Both the position numbers and the translations under genes were made by a program. This document shows, piece after piece, positions 19,158 to 28,224 of a stretch of 64,000 bases of DNA. This stretch comes from Sporosarcina thermotolerans (GTDB taxonomy: Bacteria > Bacillota > Bacilli > Bacillales_A > Planococcaceae). Every line of letters starts with the position of its first letter. Position 1 is the first letter of the stretch. The notes beneath the pieces were generated by a model. The model was not told the DNA's origin. It did not search any database and saw nothing but the letters and a program-made list of their open reading frames with translations. The stretch is taken from positions 2,720,001 through 2,784,000 of the forward strand of contig NZ_CP125968.1 in assembly GCF_030067815.1 (NCBI RefSeq). Direction: 5' to 3'.

Positions 19158-19238
19158 TCAGTCTGCACTTACCTCACGAGCGATTATAACAGCGAGAACT
19201 GTGGATAGAAAAAACACGCCAGCCATTAGATAAAACAT
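19158..19238 (-). CDS. 26-residue hydrophobic peptide of unknown function
   Basis: The frame reads MFYLMAGVFFLSTVLAVIIA then REVSAD and a TGA stop. It is almost one complete membrane helix with a short charged tail. A near-ideal AAGGAGGT lies eight bases before the ATG, which is the main reason to call it. It sits between sigK and mtnN, 57 bases from the mtnN stop on the same strand. I do not recognise it. It could be a small sporulation or membrane regulatory peptide, or a chance frame beside a good ribosome site. Confidence 0.55.
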   Translation of the reverse strand: MFYLMAGVFFLSTVLAVIIAREVSAD

Positions 19239-19295
19239 CTATCATAACCTCCTTATAGACAATAAATACCTTACTTCTATCTTACCATATATCAA

Positions 19296-19988
19296 TTATA
19301 ATTTCGATAAGACATGCATGACAATTTCAGAAGAATGTTTTGCTGCAAGGGGTAGGAATTCATCAAAACTGATTGAAGATTCCTTACCGGCAATATCGGA
19401 TAATGCTCGGATTACAACAAAAGGTGTTCCAAATTGGTGACAAACCTGTGCAACCGCTGCTGCTTCCATTTCAGCAGCAATCATTTTCGGAAACTGACTT
19501 TTCACGAGATTAACACGTTCACTGTCGCTCATGAATACATCCCCTGAAGCAATCAGTCCTGTCGCATGCGCGTGTTCCCCAATTTCCTCAACGGCTTCCC
19601 TTGCGGCTTGGACAAGCTTCGGATCTGATAGATAAGACGGTGGCATTCCCGGTACTTGGCCGATTTCATAACCAAAGACGCACGCGTCCACGTCATGATG
19701 TCTGACCTCATCCGAGATGACAATTGTTCCAACTTCAAGGGTTTCAGCAAAACCACCTGCGGATCCAGTGTTTAGAATTGCATCTGGCTTATATTGTTGT
19801 ATTAGCAATGTCGTTGCAATTGCCGCGTTTACTTTACCAATCCCACTTTTCACAAGGATGATATCATGATTGCCAATCTTTCCTTCAATGAACTCACACC
19901 CTGCAATCACGCTTGCATGCTGTGTTTCGATTTTTCCTCTTAAGATTTCTACTTCTTCTTCCATTGCACCTATAATTGCTATTTTCAT
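19296..19988 (-). CDS. mtnN: 5'-methylthioadenosine/S-adenosylhomocysteine nucleosidase
   Basis: MtnN cleaves MTA and SAH to adenine plus the thioribose, feeding methionine salvage and the activated methyl cycle. The 230-residue length is normal. AMEEEV holds the catalytic glutamate region at residue 12, LNTGSAGGFA is the phosphate-loop-like segment, AAEMEAAAVAQVC binds the ribose, and RALSDIAG carries the catalytic aspartate. It lies upstream of the small peptide and after yrrS. Confidence 0.97.
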   Translation of the reverse strand: MKIAIIGAMEEEVEILRGKIETQHASVIAGCEFIEGKIGNHDIILVKSGIGKVNAAIATTLLIQQYKPDAILNTGSAGGFAETLEVGTIVISDEVRHHDVDACVFGYEIGQVPGMPPSYLSDPKLVQAAREAVEEIGEHAHATGLIASGDVFMSDSERVNLVKSQFPKMIAAEMEAAAVAQVCHQFGTPFVVIRALSDIAGKESSISFDEFLPLAAKHSSEIVMHVLSKL

Positions 19989-20015
19989 CTAGTTGCCCTC
20001 CGACTGTAGTTCAGT

Positions 20016-20735
20016 TCAATATTCAAAGTCCAATGTGTTTAAAATATCCATTTTCACTGGCTGCCAACCCTTTTCATCCACCCATTCGAGATAAACACGG
20101 AATTTCTCCACTTCGTCCCTAGTTGAGACAATCCCAATCGATTTTTGTGGCCCACCGCCATTTTTAATCTTCCAATAGATTAAGGATTCCTCCGGAAATC
20201 CAGTTGCATAGGCGATTGCTTTTTTCTTTTCATCCCAGTCAACAGTACCTATTTCATAGATTGAAATATGATCGCCTGTTTGAACTGTTCCGATTGGCTG
20301 CCAAGCATTGTTAATAATTGTTTCATCAATTATCTCTTCATCATTCGGGACAATAGTTATGGTATCTTCATCGTTAGCTTCGTCAGTATTTCCGTCTCCG
20401 GATGTTCCCGCTCCCGAACCATCAGATCCTCCATCGTCCGTGCTTTCATCATTCACATCACTATCATTGGATTGATCTTCATCATCAGCCGGCATTCCAT
20501 TTTCACCGTCAGTATCTGCATCGTTTTCACTTGAGTTCTCTTCGATGTTCTCTTGTGCATCTTGATTTGCTGTTTGATCCTTACTATCATCGTTTTTACT
20601 GCCGATAAAAATATTGGCCCCGACGATCACTATCAATACAACAACAAGTCCAATCATAATATTTAATAATTGGTTGCCTCGGTTCTTTCTTTTTTTACGG
20701 CTCGTTCGTGAATAATTTGAATTAGTTCCATTCAT
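20016..20735 (-). CDS. yrrS: YrrS-family membrane-anchored protein (DUF1510)
   Basis: The 239-residue protein has a basic N-terminus (SRKKRKNRGNQ), one membrane helix (about residues 24-44), a long acidic Asp/Glu/Asn/Ser-rich linker (about 50-145) and a C-terminal DUF1510 domain with GTVDWDEKKKAIAYATG and VYLEWVDEKGWQPVKMDIL. The topology predicts an extracytoplasmic C-terminus. B. subtilis YrrS is encoded beside a penicillin-binding protein gene (yrrR) and greA, so a cell-wall role is possible. Here no PBP gene is next to it. Confidence 0.88.
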   Translation of the reverse strand: MNGTNSNYSRTSRKKRKNRGNQLLNIMIGLVVVLIVIVGANIFIGSKNDDSKDQTANQDAQENIEENSSENDADTDGENGMPADDEDQSNDSDVNDESTDDGGSDGSGAGTSGDGNTDEANDEDTITIVPNDEEIIDETIINNAWQPIGTVQTGDHISIYEIGTVDWDEKKKAIAYATGFPEESLIYWKIKNGGGPQKSIGIVSTRDEVEKFRVYLEWVDEKGWQPVKMDILNTLDFEY

Positions 20736-20785
20736 ACAACCATCCCCCTTTACAGTTAGTCAAGGCAAACTAAACCCCTATAAGG

Positions 20786-20815
20786 GAAAAAACCGCCCTC
20801 ATATTGAAGGCGGCC
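20786..20815 (-). terminator. Terminator after greA
   Basis: On the minus strand CCGCCTT pairs with AGGGCGG around a seven-base loop and a run of T follows. Confidence 0.85.
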
Positions 20816-20823
20816 ATTAAAGG

Positions 20824-21300
20824 TCACTTTATTTCAACAATAACGACCGACATTTCTCCCCCTGGAGTCACAATCTTAACTTCGTCGCCTTTTTTACGGC
20901 CAATCAAGCCCTTTGCGATTGGTGAATCGTTAGAGATTAACCCTTCAATCGGATTAGCTTCTGCTGAGCCTACAATCGTGTATGTCTCTTCATCACCATC
21001 AGGTAGTTCTTTAAATGTAACCGTTTTCCCAAGTTGTACTTCATCAGTATTCAATTCGTTTTCTGTGATAATGACAGAGTTACGAATCATCGACTCGAGT
21101 GTAGAAATCTTTCCTTCAACAAATGCCTGATCTTCCTTCGCGGAATCATATTCCGAGTTTTCCGATAGGTCACCAAAGCTACGAGCAACTTTAATGCGTT
21201 CAACGACTTCTTTTCGTTTTACAGTTTTTAAGAACTCAAGCTCATCTTCAAGCTTTTTTTTGCCTGATACTGTCATTGGATATTTTTTCTCTGATACCAT
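20824..21300 (-). CDS. greA: Transcription elongation factor GreA
   Basis: GreA rescues backtracked RNA polymerase by stimulating transcript cleavage. The 158-residue protein has the N-terminal coiled-coil ([19 protein letters not shown] to SMIRNS) with [15 protein letters not shown] at the tip, where the acidic residues enter the polymerase channel. The C-terminal FKBP-like domain includes [20 protein letters not shown]. It is followed by its own terminator, and yrrS lies beyond. Confidence 0.98.
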   Translation of the reverse strand: MVSEKKYPMTVSGKKKLEDELEFLKTVKRKEVVERIKVARSFGDLSENSEYDSAKEDQAFVEGKISTLESMIRNSVIITENELNTDEVQLGKTVTFKELPDGDEETYTIVGSAEANPIEGLISNDSPIAKGLIGRKKGDEVKIVTPGGEMSVVIVEIK

Positions 21301-21401
21301 TTTACAACACTCCTCATATTCCTGTTCATAAAAACACTATGCCGCTCCTGCTAAAGGTATGCGACATAGGGCCATTTATATTGAATTCTGACTTTATCAT
21401 A

Positions 21402-22040
21402 TTACAATTTCGTGCCGTATTCAAGAATTGTTTTTATTTTCGTTACCATAAGGTCAATCGCAACTTCATTATGACCGCCTTCCGGGATGATAATATCTGC
21501 ATACCGTTTTGTCGGTTCAATGAACTGATTGTGCATTGGACGAACAACTGATAGATATTGCTCGATAACAGAATCGATTGTTCTGCCTCTTTCGTTAATA
21601 TCTCTCAAAAGACGCCTAATAATGCGTAAATCAGCATCCGTGTCGACAAAAAGCTTAATATCCATCAGATCACGCAGCCTTTCATCCTCAAGAACAAGAA
21701 TTCCCTCAAGAATGATGACGTCCTTCGGCTCAATCGTTATCTTCTGATCAGACCTTGTATGCAAAGCATAGTCATACACCGGTTTTTCTATTGCTTCCCG
21801 ATCTAAAAGTTTACCGATATGAGCAATCAACAAATCTGTATCAAACGCAAGTGGATGATCGTAGTTTGTCAAAAGTCTTTCTTCAAACTCCAAATGGGAT
21901 TGGTCCTTATAATAATAATCCTGTTCAATAACAACAACTGAGTGTTCCTTGAACACATTATAAATACGGTTCGTAACACTGGTCTTCCCCGATCCTGAAC
22001 CACCGGCAATGCCAATGACAAGAGGTTTGCTCTTATCCAT
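21402..22040 (-). CDS. udk: Uridine kinase
   Basis: Udk phosphorylates uridine and cytidine in pyrimidine salvage. The 212-residue protein has the P-loop [13 protein letters not shown] (about residues 10-22), [10 protein letters not shown], the YDHPLAFD nucleoside-binding segment, and RDINERGRT for phosphate contacts. It starts immediately after the trmR stop, so the pair is cotranscribed. The following gene greA has its own leader. Confidence 0.97.
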   Translation of the reverse strand: MDKSKPLVIGIAGGSGSGKTSVTNRIYNVFKEHSVVVIEQDYYYKDQSHLEFEERLLTNYDHPLAFDTDLLIAHIGKLLDREAIEKPVYDYALHTRSDQKITIEPKDVIILEGILVLEDERLRDLMDIKLFVDTDADLRIIRRLLRDINERGRTIDSVIEQYLSVVRPMHNQFIEPTKRYADIIIPEGGHNEVAIDLMVTKIKTILEYGTKL

Positions 22041-22727
22041 TTATTTTCCTCCCTCAAATGCAGGGAAACCCCAGTCCCTCTTTTTAACTGCAATTAAAAT
22101 TCCGTCACCAACTGGAAGCAGTGACGTTTCATACTGAGGATGCCCCATGATCCAAGTAGTGAATTCCTTTAGATTTCGAATCATCGTACGGTTCCGTTTC
22201 GGTAATTCTTCATCCGGAATCAGTACCGCACCATGCATAAACATATTATCACAATAAATGACACCGCCCGGAGCAACATGCTTTGAATATTTCTCAAAAA
22301 ACCGTTTGTATTGGCCTTTCGCAGCATCAATGAACAGAGCATCATACTGACGTGCAGGAATAAGATCTTCATCCATCAGTAAAGCATCGCCTTCAATGAT
22401 GGTAATCCTATCATTGTATCCACTTCGCTCGATATACTCGACTGCGGACTCATACCTTTCTTTGTCCCGTTCGATGGTAACGATGGACACTTCTTTTATT
22501 GACGATACCATCCGGATAGCAGAATATCCTATTGCGCTGCCGATTTCAAGTATAAACTTTGGCTGCTGGATTCGAAGTAGACCGACAAACGTGTCAATCC
22601 CGTTCCTATCCATTATCGGAATCCTATTTTCTTCTGCAAAATTCTCCATTTCTTGAATCAACGGACTTTCGGCTTCAGTCAAATTGGAAATATATGTTGT
22701 GTACTCACTCACGATGATCACTTCCAT
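22041..22727 (-). CDS. trmR: tRNA 5-hydroxyuridine methyltransferase TrmR (YrrM)
   Basis: A caffeoyl-CoA O-methyltransferase-fold enzyme. In B. subtilis YrrM/TrmR forms 5-methoxyuridine at tRNA wobble position 34. Conserved points are FILEIGSAIGYSAIRM (SAM motif I), VTIERDKERYE, YDALFIDAAKGQYK and VIYCDNMFMHG, which carry the metal ligands. The start may be ATG 22727 or GTG 22712, which has GGAAGTG upstream. It lies between mltG and udk as in B. subtilis. Confidence 0.9.
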   Translation of the reverse strand: MEVIIVSEYTTYISNLTEAESPLIQEMENFAEENRIPIMDRNGIDTFVGLLRIQQPKFILEIGSAIGYSAIRMVSSIKEVSIVTIERDKERYESAVEYIERSGYNDRITIIEGDALLMDEDLIPARQYDALFIDAAKGQYKRFFEKYSKHVAPGGVIYCDNMFMHGAVLIPDEELPKRNRTMIRNLKEFTTWIMGHPQYETSLLPVGDGILIAVKKRDWGFPAFEGGK

Positions 22728-22739
22728 TCTTTCTGCGGC

Positions 22740-23858
22740 TCAATCGCCTGATAGATGTTCTGCAATATTAGCCAAATGCTCTTCGTAAGTCTTCGCGAAG
22801 TAATTCTTTCCTTCCTTGTCTGCAAGGAAATAGAAGTACTCCGTAATTGCAGGGTCAACTACTGCCTCGATTGAAGACTTTCCAGAATTCGCTATTGGTC
22901 CAGGAGGAAGTCCAACGTATTTATATGTGTTATATGGATCATCAACTTCCAAATCGGCAAATAAAACCCTATCTTTATGCATGCCTAACGCATATAAAAC
23001 AGTTGGATCTGTCTGAAGCATCATGCCTTTTTCCAATCTGTTATAAAAGACACTTGCAATTGCCTCTCGATCCGTAGTTGCCGTGGCTTCCCTTTCAAGT
23101 AAACTGGCGAATGTAAGTAACCAATGAACAGACCTTCCGTTTGACTCTAAATAAGCGAAGTAAGGTGTAATGTTCGAAGATGTTGCATCCAACATCGTAG
23201 TGACAACCGTTTCAACTGATGGCTTCTCTTCGTAGAATGGATACGTAGCTGGATATAAATACCCTTCAAGTGGATATCTAACGTCTTCAGCCAAAATATC
23301 TTCAGTTAGAATTTTAGGGTATTTACCCATAAGATCCGCAATCGTCTGCTCGTTATTCACATACTTCAAAAAGTCCTTTGCAGGGATTCCGGCCCGTTTT
23401 TCAACTACATTTGCTATCTGATCCAATGTTAAGCCTTCTGGAACAGTCATAGTGAAAATTGGTGTCCTATAGACTTTACCTGTTTTTAGACTTTCAATTA
23501 ATTCATCCAAAGTCATTGCCTTTGTCAATCCATACGAACCCGCTTGAAACTGCGCCTCGTTGTTGAATTTTGCATAATACTTAAATATTTTCGCATTCCT
23601 GACTAGACCTTTTTCCTCCAGCATTTCGGCAATCGATGTTAACCCAGATCCTATCGGAACTTCAACATCTATTATCTCTTCGGAGTTAGGGTCAACAGGC
23701 TGTAGTGCTTCGTTTATGTATTTATAAACTGCACGGCCACCAAGAAGCCCCCCGATTATGATTAACAATGTGAGAACAAACACGATGCGCCTAACAATTT
23801 TCACTTCTTTTTTCTGTTCGAGCATCTTTTCAAACATCGCTTCTTTTTTTTGACCCAT
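22740..23858 (-). CDS. mltG: Endolytic murein transglycosylase MltG
   Basis: MltG cuts nascent glycan strands and sets their length. The 372-residue protein has a basic cytoplasmic tail, one membrane helix (about residues 24-46), a LysM-like subdomain and the YceG domain. The catalytic glutamate is in FASLLEREATA, and FYNRLEKGMMLQTDPTVLYA and YVGLPPGPIANSG are family hallmarks. It lies upstream of trmR and udk. Confidence 0.95.
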   Translation of the reverse strand: MGQKKEAMFEKMLEQKKEVKIVRRIVFVLTLLIIIGGLLGGRAVYKYINEALQPVDPNSEEIIDVEVPIGSGLTSIAEMLEEKGLVRNAKIFKYYAKFNNEAQFQAGSYGLTKAMTLDELIESLKTGKVYRTPIFTMTVPEGLTLDQIANVVEKRAGIPAKDFLKYVNNEQTIADLMGKYPKILTEDILAEDVRYPLEGYLYPATYPFYEEKPSVETVVTTMLDATSSNITPYFAYLESNGRSVHWLLTFASLLEREATATTDREAIASVFYNRLEKGMMLQTDPTVLYALGMHKDRVLFADLEVDDPYNTYKYVGLPPGPIANSGKSSIEAVVDPAITEYFYFLADKEGKNYFAKTYEEHLANIAEHLSGD

Positions 23859-23933
23859 TTTCCATTCTGCGTAACCCCATTTCGTGCTATCTAACTATTG
23901 AACTGAAAACTTGGATAAAGGTTCTTTTCATTG

Positions 23934-23963
23934 AAAAAAACGGAATGGCCTGCACCATTCCGT
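23934..23963 (-). terminator. Terminator after yrzB
   Basis: ACGGAATGG and CCATTCCGT form a nine-pair stem followed on the minus strand by seven T. Confidence 0.88.
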
Positions 23964-23978
23964 CCGTGCACATATGAA

Positions 23979-24275
23979 TTATTCTTCGTCCTCGTCGTCT
24001 TCAGCAAGGAAAGTGTTCAACATTTCTTCAATCATATCCCACTCTTCGTCTGTTTCGATTGGCAATAACTCTCCGTCTTCGTTATCTTCTGATGGGATGA
24101 AAGCAGAAGCATGGATTTCAACCTCTTCATCTTCGCCGACTTCATCTTCACCTAAAATGTGGTAAAGGACATATGATTTTCCAAAATCTTCCGAATCGAA
24201 TGTGAAAATAACTTCACATACATGCTCTACACCGTGCTCATCTACTACTGTCATTGTTTCTTGTCCATGTTCCAT
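23979..24275 (-). CDS. yrzB: YrzB-family acidic protein (DUF1292)
   Basis: A 98-residue, very acidic protein with the DUF1292 pattern ending [20 protein letters not shown]. The start is ATG 24275 ([15 protein letters not shown]), with GAGGTGA five bases upstream; an in-frame upstream start has no such site. The function is unknown. Its place after ruvX and yrzL is conserved in Bacillales. Confidence 0.92.
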   Translation of the reverse strand: MEHGQETMTVVDEHGVEHVCEVIFTFDSEDFGKSYVLYHILGEDEVGEDEEVEIHASAFIPSEDNEDGELLPIETDEEWDMIEEMLNTFLAEDDEDEE

Positions 24276-24285
24276 ATAAATCACC

Positions 24286-24705
24286 TCATCTATTTTTTGA
24301 ATCAAGATACCCTTGTAGTATCATGACTGCTGCCATCTTATCGATGACGGTTTTTCTTTTCTTTCTGCTGACATCCGCTTCGATCAGCATCCGTTCCGCT
24401 GCCATTGTCGTAAGTCTCTCATCCCACAGTACAGCAGGATGACCGAACGTTTCCTTTAAAAGTTCCGCGTATCTTTCAGATGCTTCCCCTCTTGGACCGA
24501 TCGAGTTGTTCATGTTTTTCGGATAACCGACAACGAAAGAAGTAACTGCATATTCAGTAACAAGCTCCTGAATTCTTGACATACCAAATTGGCCGGCACT
24601 TTCATCAATCTTAATCGTTTCGATGCCTTGGGCTGTCCACCCAAGTGCATCGCTGATTGCAATACCGACCGTTTTGGAACCAACATCCAACCCCATTACC
24701 CTCAC
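24286..24705 (-). CDS. ruvX: Putative pre-16S rRNA nuclease / Holliday-junction resolvase-like YqgF (RuvX)
   Basis: YqgF/RuvX has an RNase H fold and matures the 16S rRNA 5' end. The 139-residue protein has [19 protein letters not shown] with the first acidic residue, [16 protein letters not shown], and [16 protein letters not shown] with the DERLTT motif. Its start overlaps the yrzL stop by four bases. This is B. subtilis yrrK. Confidence 0.95.
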   Translation of the reverse strand: MRVMGLDVGSKTVGIAISDALGWTAQGIETIKIDESAGQFGMSRIQELVTEYAVTSFVVGYPKNMNNSIGPRGEASERYAELLKETFGHPAVLWDERLTTMAAERMLIEADVSRKKRKTVIDKMAAVMILQGYLDSKNR

Positions 24706-24974
24706 TTGGATTTACCTCCGTTTTCACGGATGTAGAACTTCACAAGCTCCTCAAGAATTTCGTCCCTCTCCAATTTCCGGATGAGGTTACGGGCTTCATA
24801 ATGACGAGGAATATAAGCTGGGTCGCCAGAAAGAAGATAACCGACAATCTGGTTAATAGGATTGTAACCCTTGTCCTCTAGTGCTTTATGCACATGAAGC
24901 ATGACCAATTTTACTTCTTGCTCCATCGATTCCTCAGGAAAGTTGAATTTCATCGTTTTGTCGTATGAATTCAT
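24702..24974 (-). CDS. yrzL: IreB-family regulatory phosphoprotein YrzL
   Basis: A 90-residue protein of the IreB/DUF965 family. In enterococci IreB is a phosphorylation target of the IreK kinase and affects cephalosporin resistance. Typical segments are [17 protein letters not shown] and [20 protein letters not shown]. The start is ATG 24974 ([10 protein letters not shown]) behind GTGGGGTG. It heads yrzL-ruvX-yrzB, downstream of alaS. Confidence 0.93.
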   Translation of the reverse strand: MNSYDKTMKFNFPEESMEQEVKLVMLHVHKALEDKGYNPINQIVGYLLSGDPAYIPRHYEARNLIRKLERDEILEELVKFYIRENGGKSK

Positions 24975-25054
24975 AGTCGACACCCCACTTTCCAATCGTC
25001 CGTTTGTTAATCGGATATCTGTCCCACTTCTCTATACCCGATGCCTATTTCCGG

Positions 25055-27688
25055 TTAAACGGATTTGACATAATCATACACGGATTGGAGGGCTACATCA
25101 AGTTTAGAAGCATCCTTTGCACCTGCCATCGCCATATCTGGACGACCTCCACCTTTACCGCCGCACTGAGAAGCTACATGATTGACGATTTTTCCGGCAT
25201 GGAATTTCCCGCCTTTCAAGTCTTCTGTCACTCCAGATGCGAGTAAAACCTTTCCTTCCGACGCCGCACCAAGTACAATTACACCTTTTACAATCTTTTG
25301 TTTCAATTCATCAATCATTTGTCTAAGTGCATTGTTATCCTTAACATCCACTCTGGCTGATATTACTGTCACATCGTCAATTTGTTGTGAAGTTGCCAAT
25401 ATATCTGATAGTTGGCTATTCCCCAATTTCGCGGAAAGTGAATCATTTTCACGATGAAGCTCTTTTACCTCCATCAACGTGGATTGGACCTTCGTTACAA
25501 TCTCTTTTGGATTAGTTTTTAAAATTGTCGCAGCGCTGTTCAATAGTCCCTCTTCCATTTTGAATGAGAGGTAGGCTTGTTTGCCAGTAACTGCCTCGAT
25601 TCGTCTTGTACCTGCACCAATTCCGCTTTCCGATTCAATTTTGAAAAGGCCTATTGTAGAAGTTGCCGGCACATGGCAACCACCGCATAATTCAAGTGAA
25701 AAATCTCCCACGGAAACTACACGAACTACATCCCCATATTTCTCACCGAATAAAGCCATTGCACCCATTTCTTTTGCTTCATTAATCGGTTTCTGTTCAA
25801 TTTGAACGGAGATATCTTCCCAAATCTTTTCATTAACGATTTCTTCAATCCGTTCCAATTCCTCTTTTGTGACTTGACCAAAATGTGAGAAGTCGAAACG
25901 TAGACGATCCGGTCCAACATACGATCCAGCCTGATTAACATGTTCTCCAAGTACGAGTTTTAACGCTTTATGAAGAAGATGAGTTGCTGTATGGTTTTTG
26001 ATCGTCAATTTACGTGATTCCACATCCACCTCTGCATGTACATTGGTGCTATGCGAAACTTCGCCTGAACGAACAATTCCGGAATGCAAGTTTTGGCCAT
26101 TCGGCGCTTTCTGCACATCCTTCACATCGATGATGAATGCCACACTTTCAACGATTCCTTTATCCGCGATTTGCCCTCCGCTTTCTGCATAGAACGGTGT
26201 ACGTTCAAGGATGAATTGGATTTCATCCCCTTCAGAAGCATGCGCAACCAAATCACCATTATGCAATAAAACGCTGATTTGTGACTCGCAAGCCAAATTA
26301 TCATATCCGATAAATTCGCTTGATTCATGAAGATTCCCTAACACTTCTGATTGAACATGCATTGAATCGACATCTTGTCGAGCCGCCCTAGCACGTTTCC
26401 GTTGATTCTCCATTTCTTCTTCAAAGCCGACACGGTCGACTGTCACTCCTGCTTCTTCTGCAAACTCTTCTGTTAGCTCAAACGGGAAGCCGTATGTGTC
26501 ATAAAGCTTAAATGCATCTTTACCAGATACGACTGAATGGCCAGCAGCTTTCGCTTTTTCCATAACAGTGTTCAATATAGACAATCCTTCGTGCAAAGTC
26601 TCATGGAAGCGTTCTTCCTCATTCTTAATAACCTTCATAATGAAAGCTTCTTTTTCTTTGACTTGTGGATAGAAGTCTTCCATTACTTCCCCAACGACAG
26701 GGACGAGTTCATACATGAATGGCTTATTGATACCCAATTGTTTTGCGAAGCGTACTGCGCGACGTAAAAGTCTACGTAAGACATATCCTCTTCCTTCGTT
26801 GGAAGGTAGTGCCCCGTCGCCGATCGCAAACGCAACAGTACGGATATGGTCAGCAATCACTTTAAATGCTGTGTCTTTTACTTCGTTCTCGCCGTATTTC
26901 TCGCCGGAAACGTTTTCTACAGAATGGATGATCGGCATAAATAGATCCGTGTCAAAGTTTGTCGGCACTTCTTGGATGACGGAAACAAGACGTTCAAGTC
27001 CCATTCCAGTATCAATATTTTTCTTTGGTAGCGGCGTGTACGTGTTATCAGGATTATGGTTGAATTCGGAGAACACTAAGTTCCAGATTTCTAAGTAGCG
27101 TTCATTTTCACCGCCTGGATACAATTCCGGATCCGAAAAATCATCGCCATATGATGGGCCTCGATCATAGAAAATTTCTGAGTTCGGGCCGCTTGGTCCT
27201 TCTCCGATATCCCAGAAGTTCCCTTCTAATCGGATAATGCGCTCTTCGGGAATACCGATTTTATCTTTCCAAATTGCGTATGCTTCGTCATCTTCCGGGT
27301 GGATGGTGACGGAAAGTAATTCCGGTCGAAGCCGATCCATTTTTCATTCGTTAGGAAATCCCATGCACGGATGATTGCTTCTTCTTTGAAGTAGTCACCG
27401 ATTGAGAAGTTCCCTAACATTTCGAAGAATGTATGGTGGCGAGCAGTTTTTCCGACATTTTCGATGTCGTTTGTTCGGATTGATTTTTGGGCGTTGACGA
27501 TACGTGGGTTAGTTGGGATGACACGTCCGTCGAAATATTTTTTTAGTGTTGCGACTCCGCTGTTGATCCATAGAAGTGAAGGGTCGTCGATTGGCACTAG
27601 GGGGTGCTGATGGTTCTTCGCTGTGGCCATGTTGTTTGAAGTATTCAAGAAACATTCTTCTGACTTCAGCTGATGTTAGTTTTTTCAT
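25055..27688 (-). CDS. alaS: Alanyl-tRNA synthetase (two frameshifts)
   Basis: AlaRS charges tRNA-Ala and edits misacylated serine and glycine. The N-terminus [17 protein letters not shown] starts at ATG 27688 behind AAGGAGG. The catalytic core includes [19 protein letters not shown] and NTGMGLERL; the editing domain has [12 protein letters not shown] (HXXXH) with [12 protein letters not shown]; the C-terminal domain has [14 protein letters not shown]. An extra C in a five-C run (27600-27604) and a missing G at about 27321-27325 split the frame. Corrected length is about 877 residues. The gene is essential, so these are errors. A T-box precedes it. Confidence 0.96.
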
Positions 27689-27711
27689 GAAATTTCCTCC
27701 TTGGGTTATTA

Positions 27712-27905
27712 TAAACCGTTGCTTTACGTTGCAGGCGGACGCTTTCCAATCGAACCACGAAGAGTTCGATTTGCCGTATTTCTGCGTTTTTTGCAGAAAT
27801 TAAGGCAGCGACTTACAACTTCCTGCTCCCTTAGGGTCGCAGTAAACATTGCTCGTAACGCTACGCTTTTGCTGGAGTCGCCGCCTTCCACTTCAAGCAA
27901 CTAGA
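27712..27905 (-). repeat. Intergenic repeat, family B, between T-box and alaS start
   Basis: Read on the minus strand it begins TTGAAGTGGAAGGCGGCGAC and ends GGAAAGCGTCCGCCTGCAAC. Outer GGCGG and CCGCC segments can pair, and internal hairpins include TTTCTGC / GCAGAAA and ATCGAAC / GTTCGAT. I recall elements with the same ends between genes in Bacillaceae and Planococcaceae; no database check was made. It separates the T-box terminator from the alaS ribosome site. Confidence 0.6.
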
Positions 27906-27962
27906 CATACTTAACAATCAAAGATTTGAAAGCAAAAGCAAAAATAAAATTAAATAAAAACA

Positions 27963-28189
27963 AAAAAATCTCCTCCCCTGTACAAGGGACGAAGATTTTT
28001 TCGTGGTACCACCCTAATTTACCGGTGAAAACCGGTATCTCAAGACGCCTTAACGCGGCTAACGGCAAGGATTAGTTGCTCTCGGGAGTAGCTTTCCGGC
28101 AAATGGCCATGGGAATCCTTGCAGCCTGGGGATTCCTTTCTGAACATGGCGATAGGCGTACTTTCTCCGTCAACGAATTTTATATGATA
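27963..28189 (-). promoter_or_regulatory. T-box leader controlling alaS
   Basis: The conserved T-box AGGGTGGTACCACG lies at 28002-28015 on the minus strand. It is followed by a terminator in which AATCTTCGTCCC pairs across a TTGTACA loop with GGGGAGGAGATT, then seven T. Upstream, AGTA and a stem I-like region are present, and a GCC triplet near 28100 could be the alanine specifier (not verified). Uncharged tRNA-Ala should switch the structure to antitermination. Confidence 0.9.
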
Positions 28190-28195
28190 CTTAGG

Positions 28196-28224
28196 ATTAT
28201 AGGGAATAGAGTGCGATGTGTCAA
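28196..28224 (-). promoter_or_regulatory. Consensus promoter of the alaS T-box
   Basis: TTGACA (28219-28224) and TATAAT (28196-28201) with a 17-base spacer match the sigma-A consensus exactly. The -35 box overlaps the recD2 stop codon. Confidence 0.92.
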
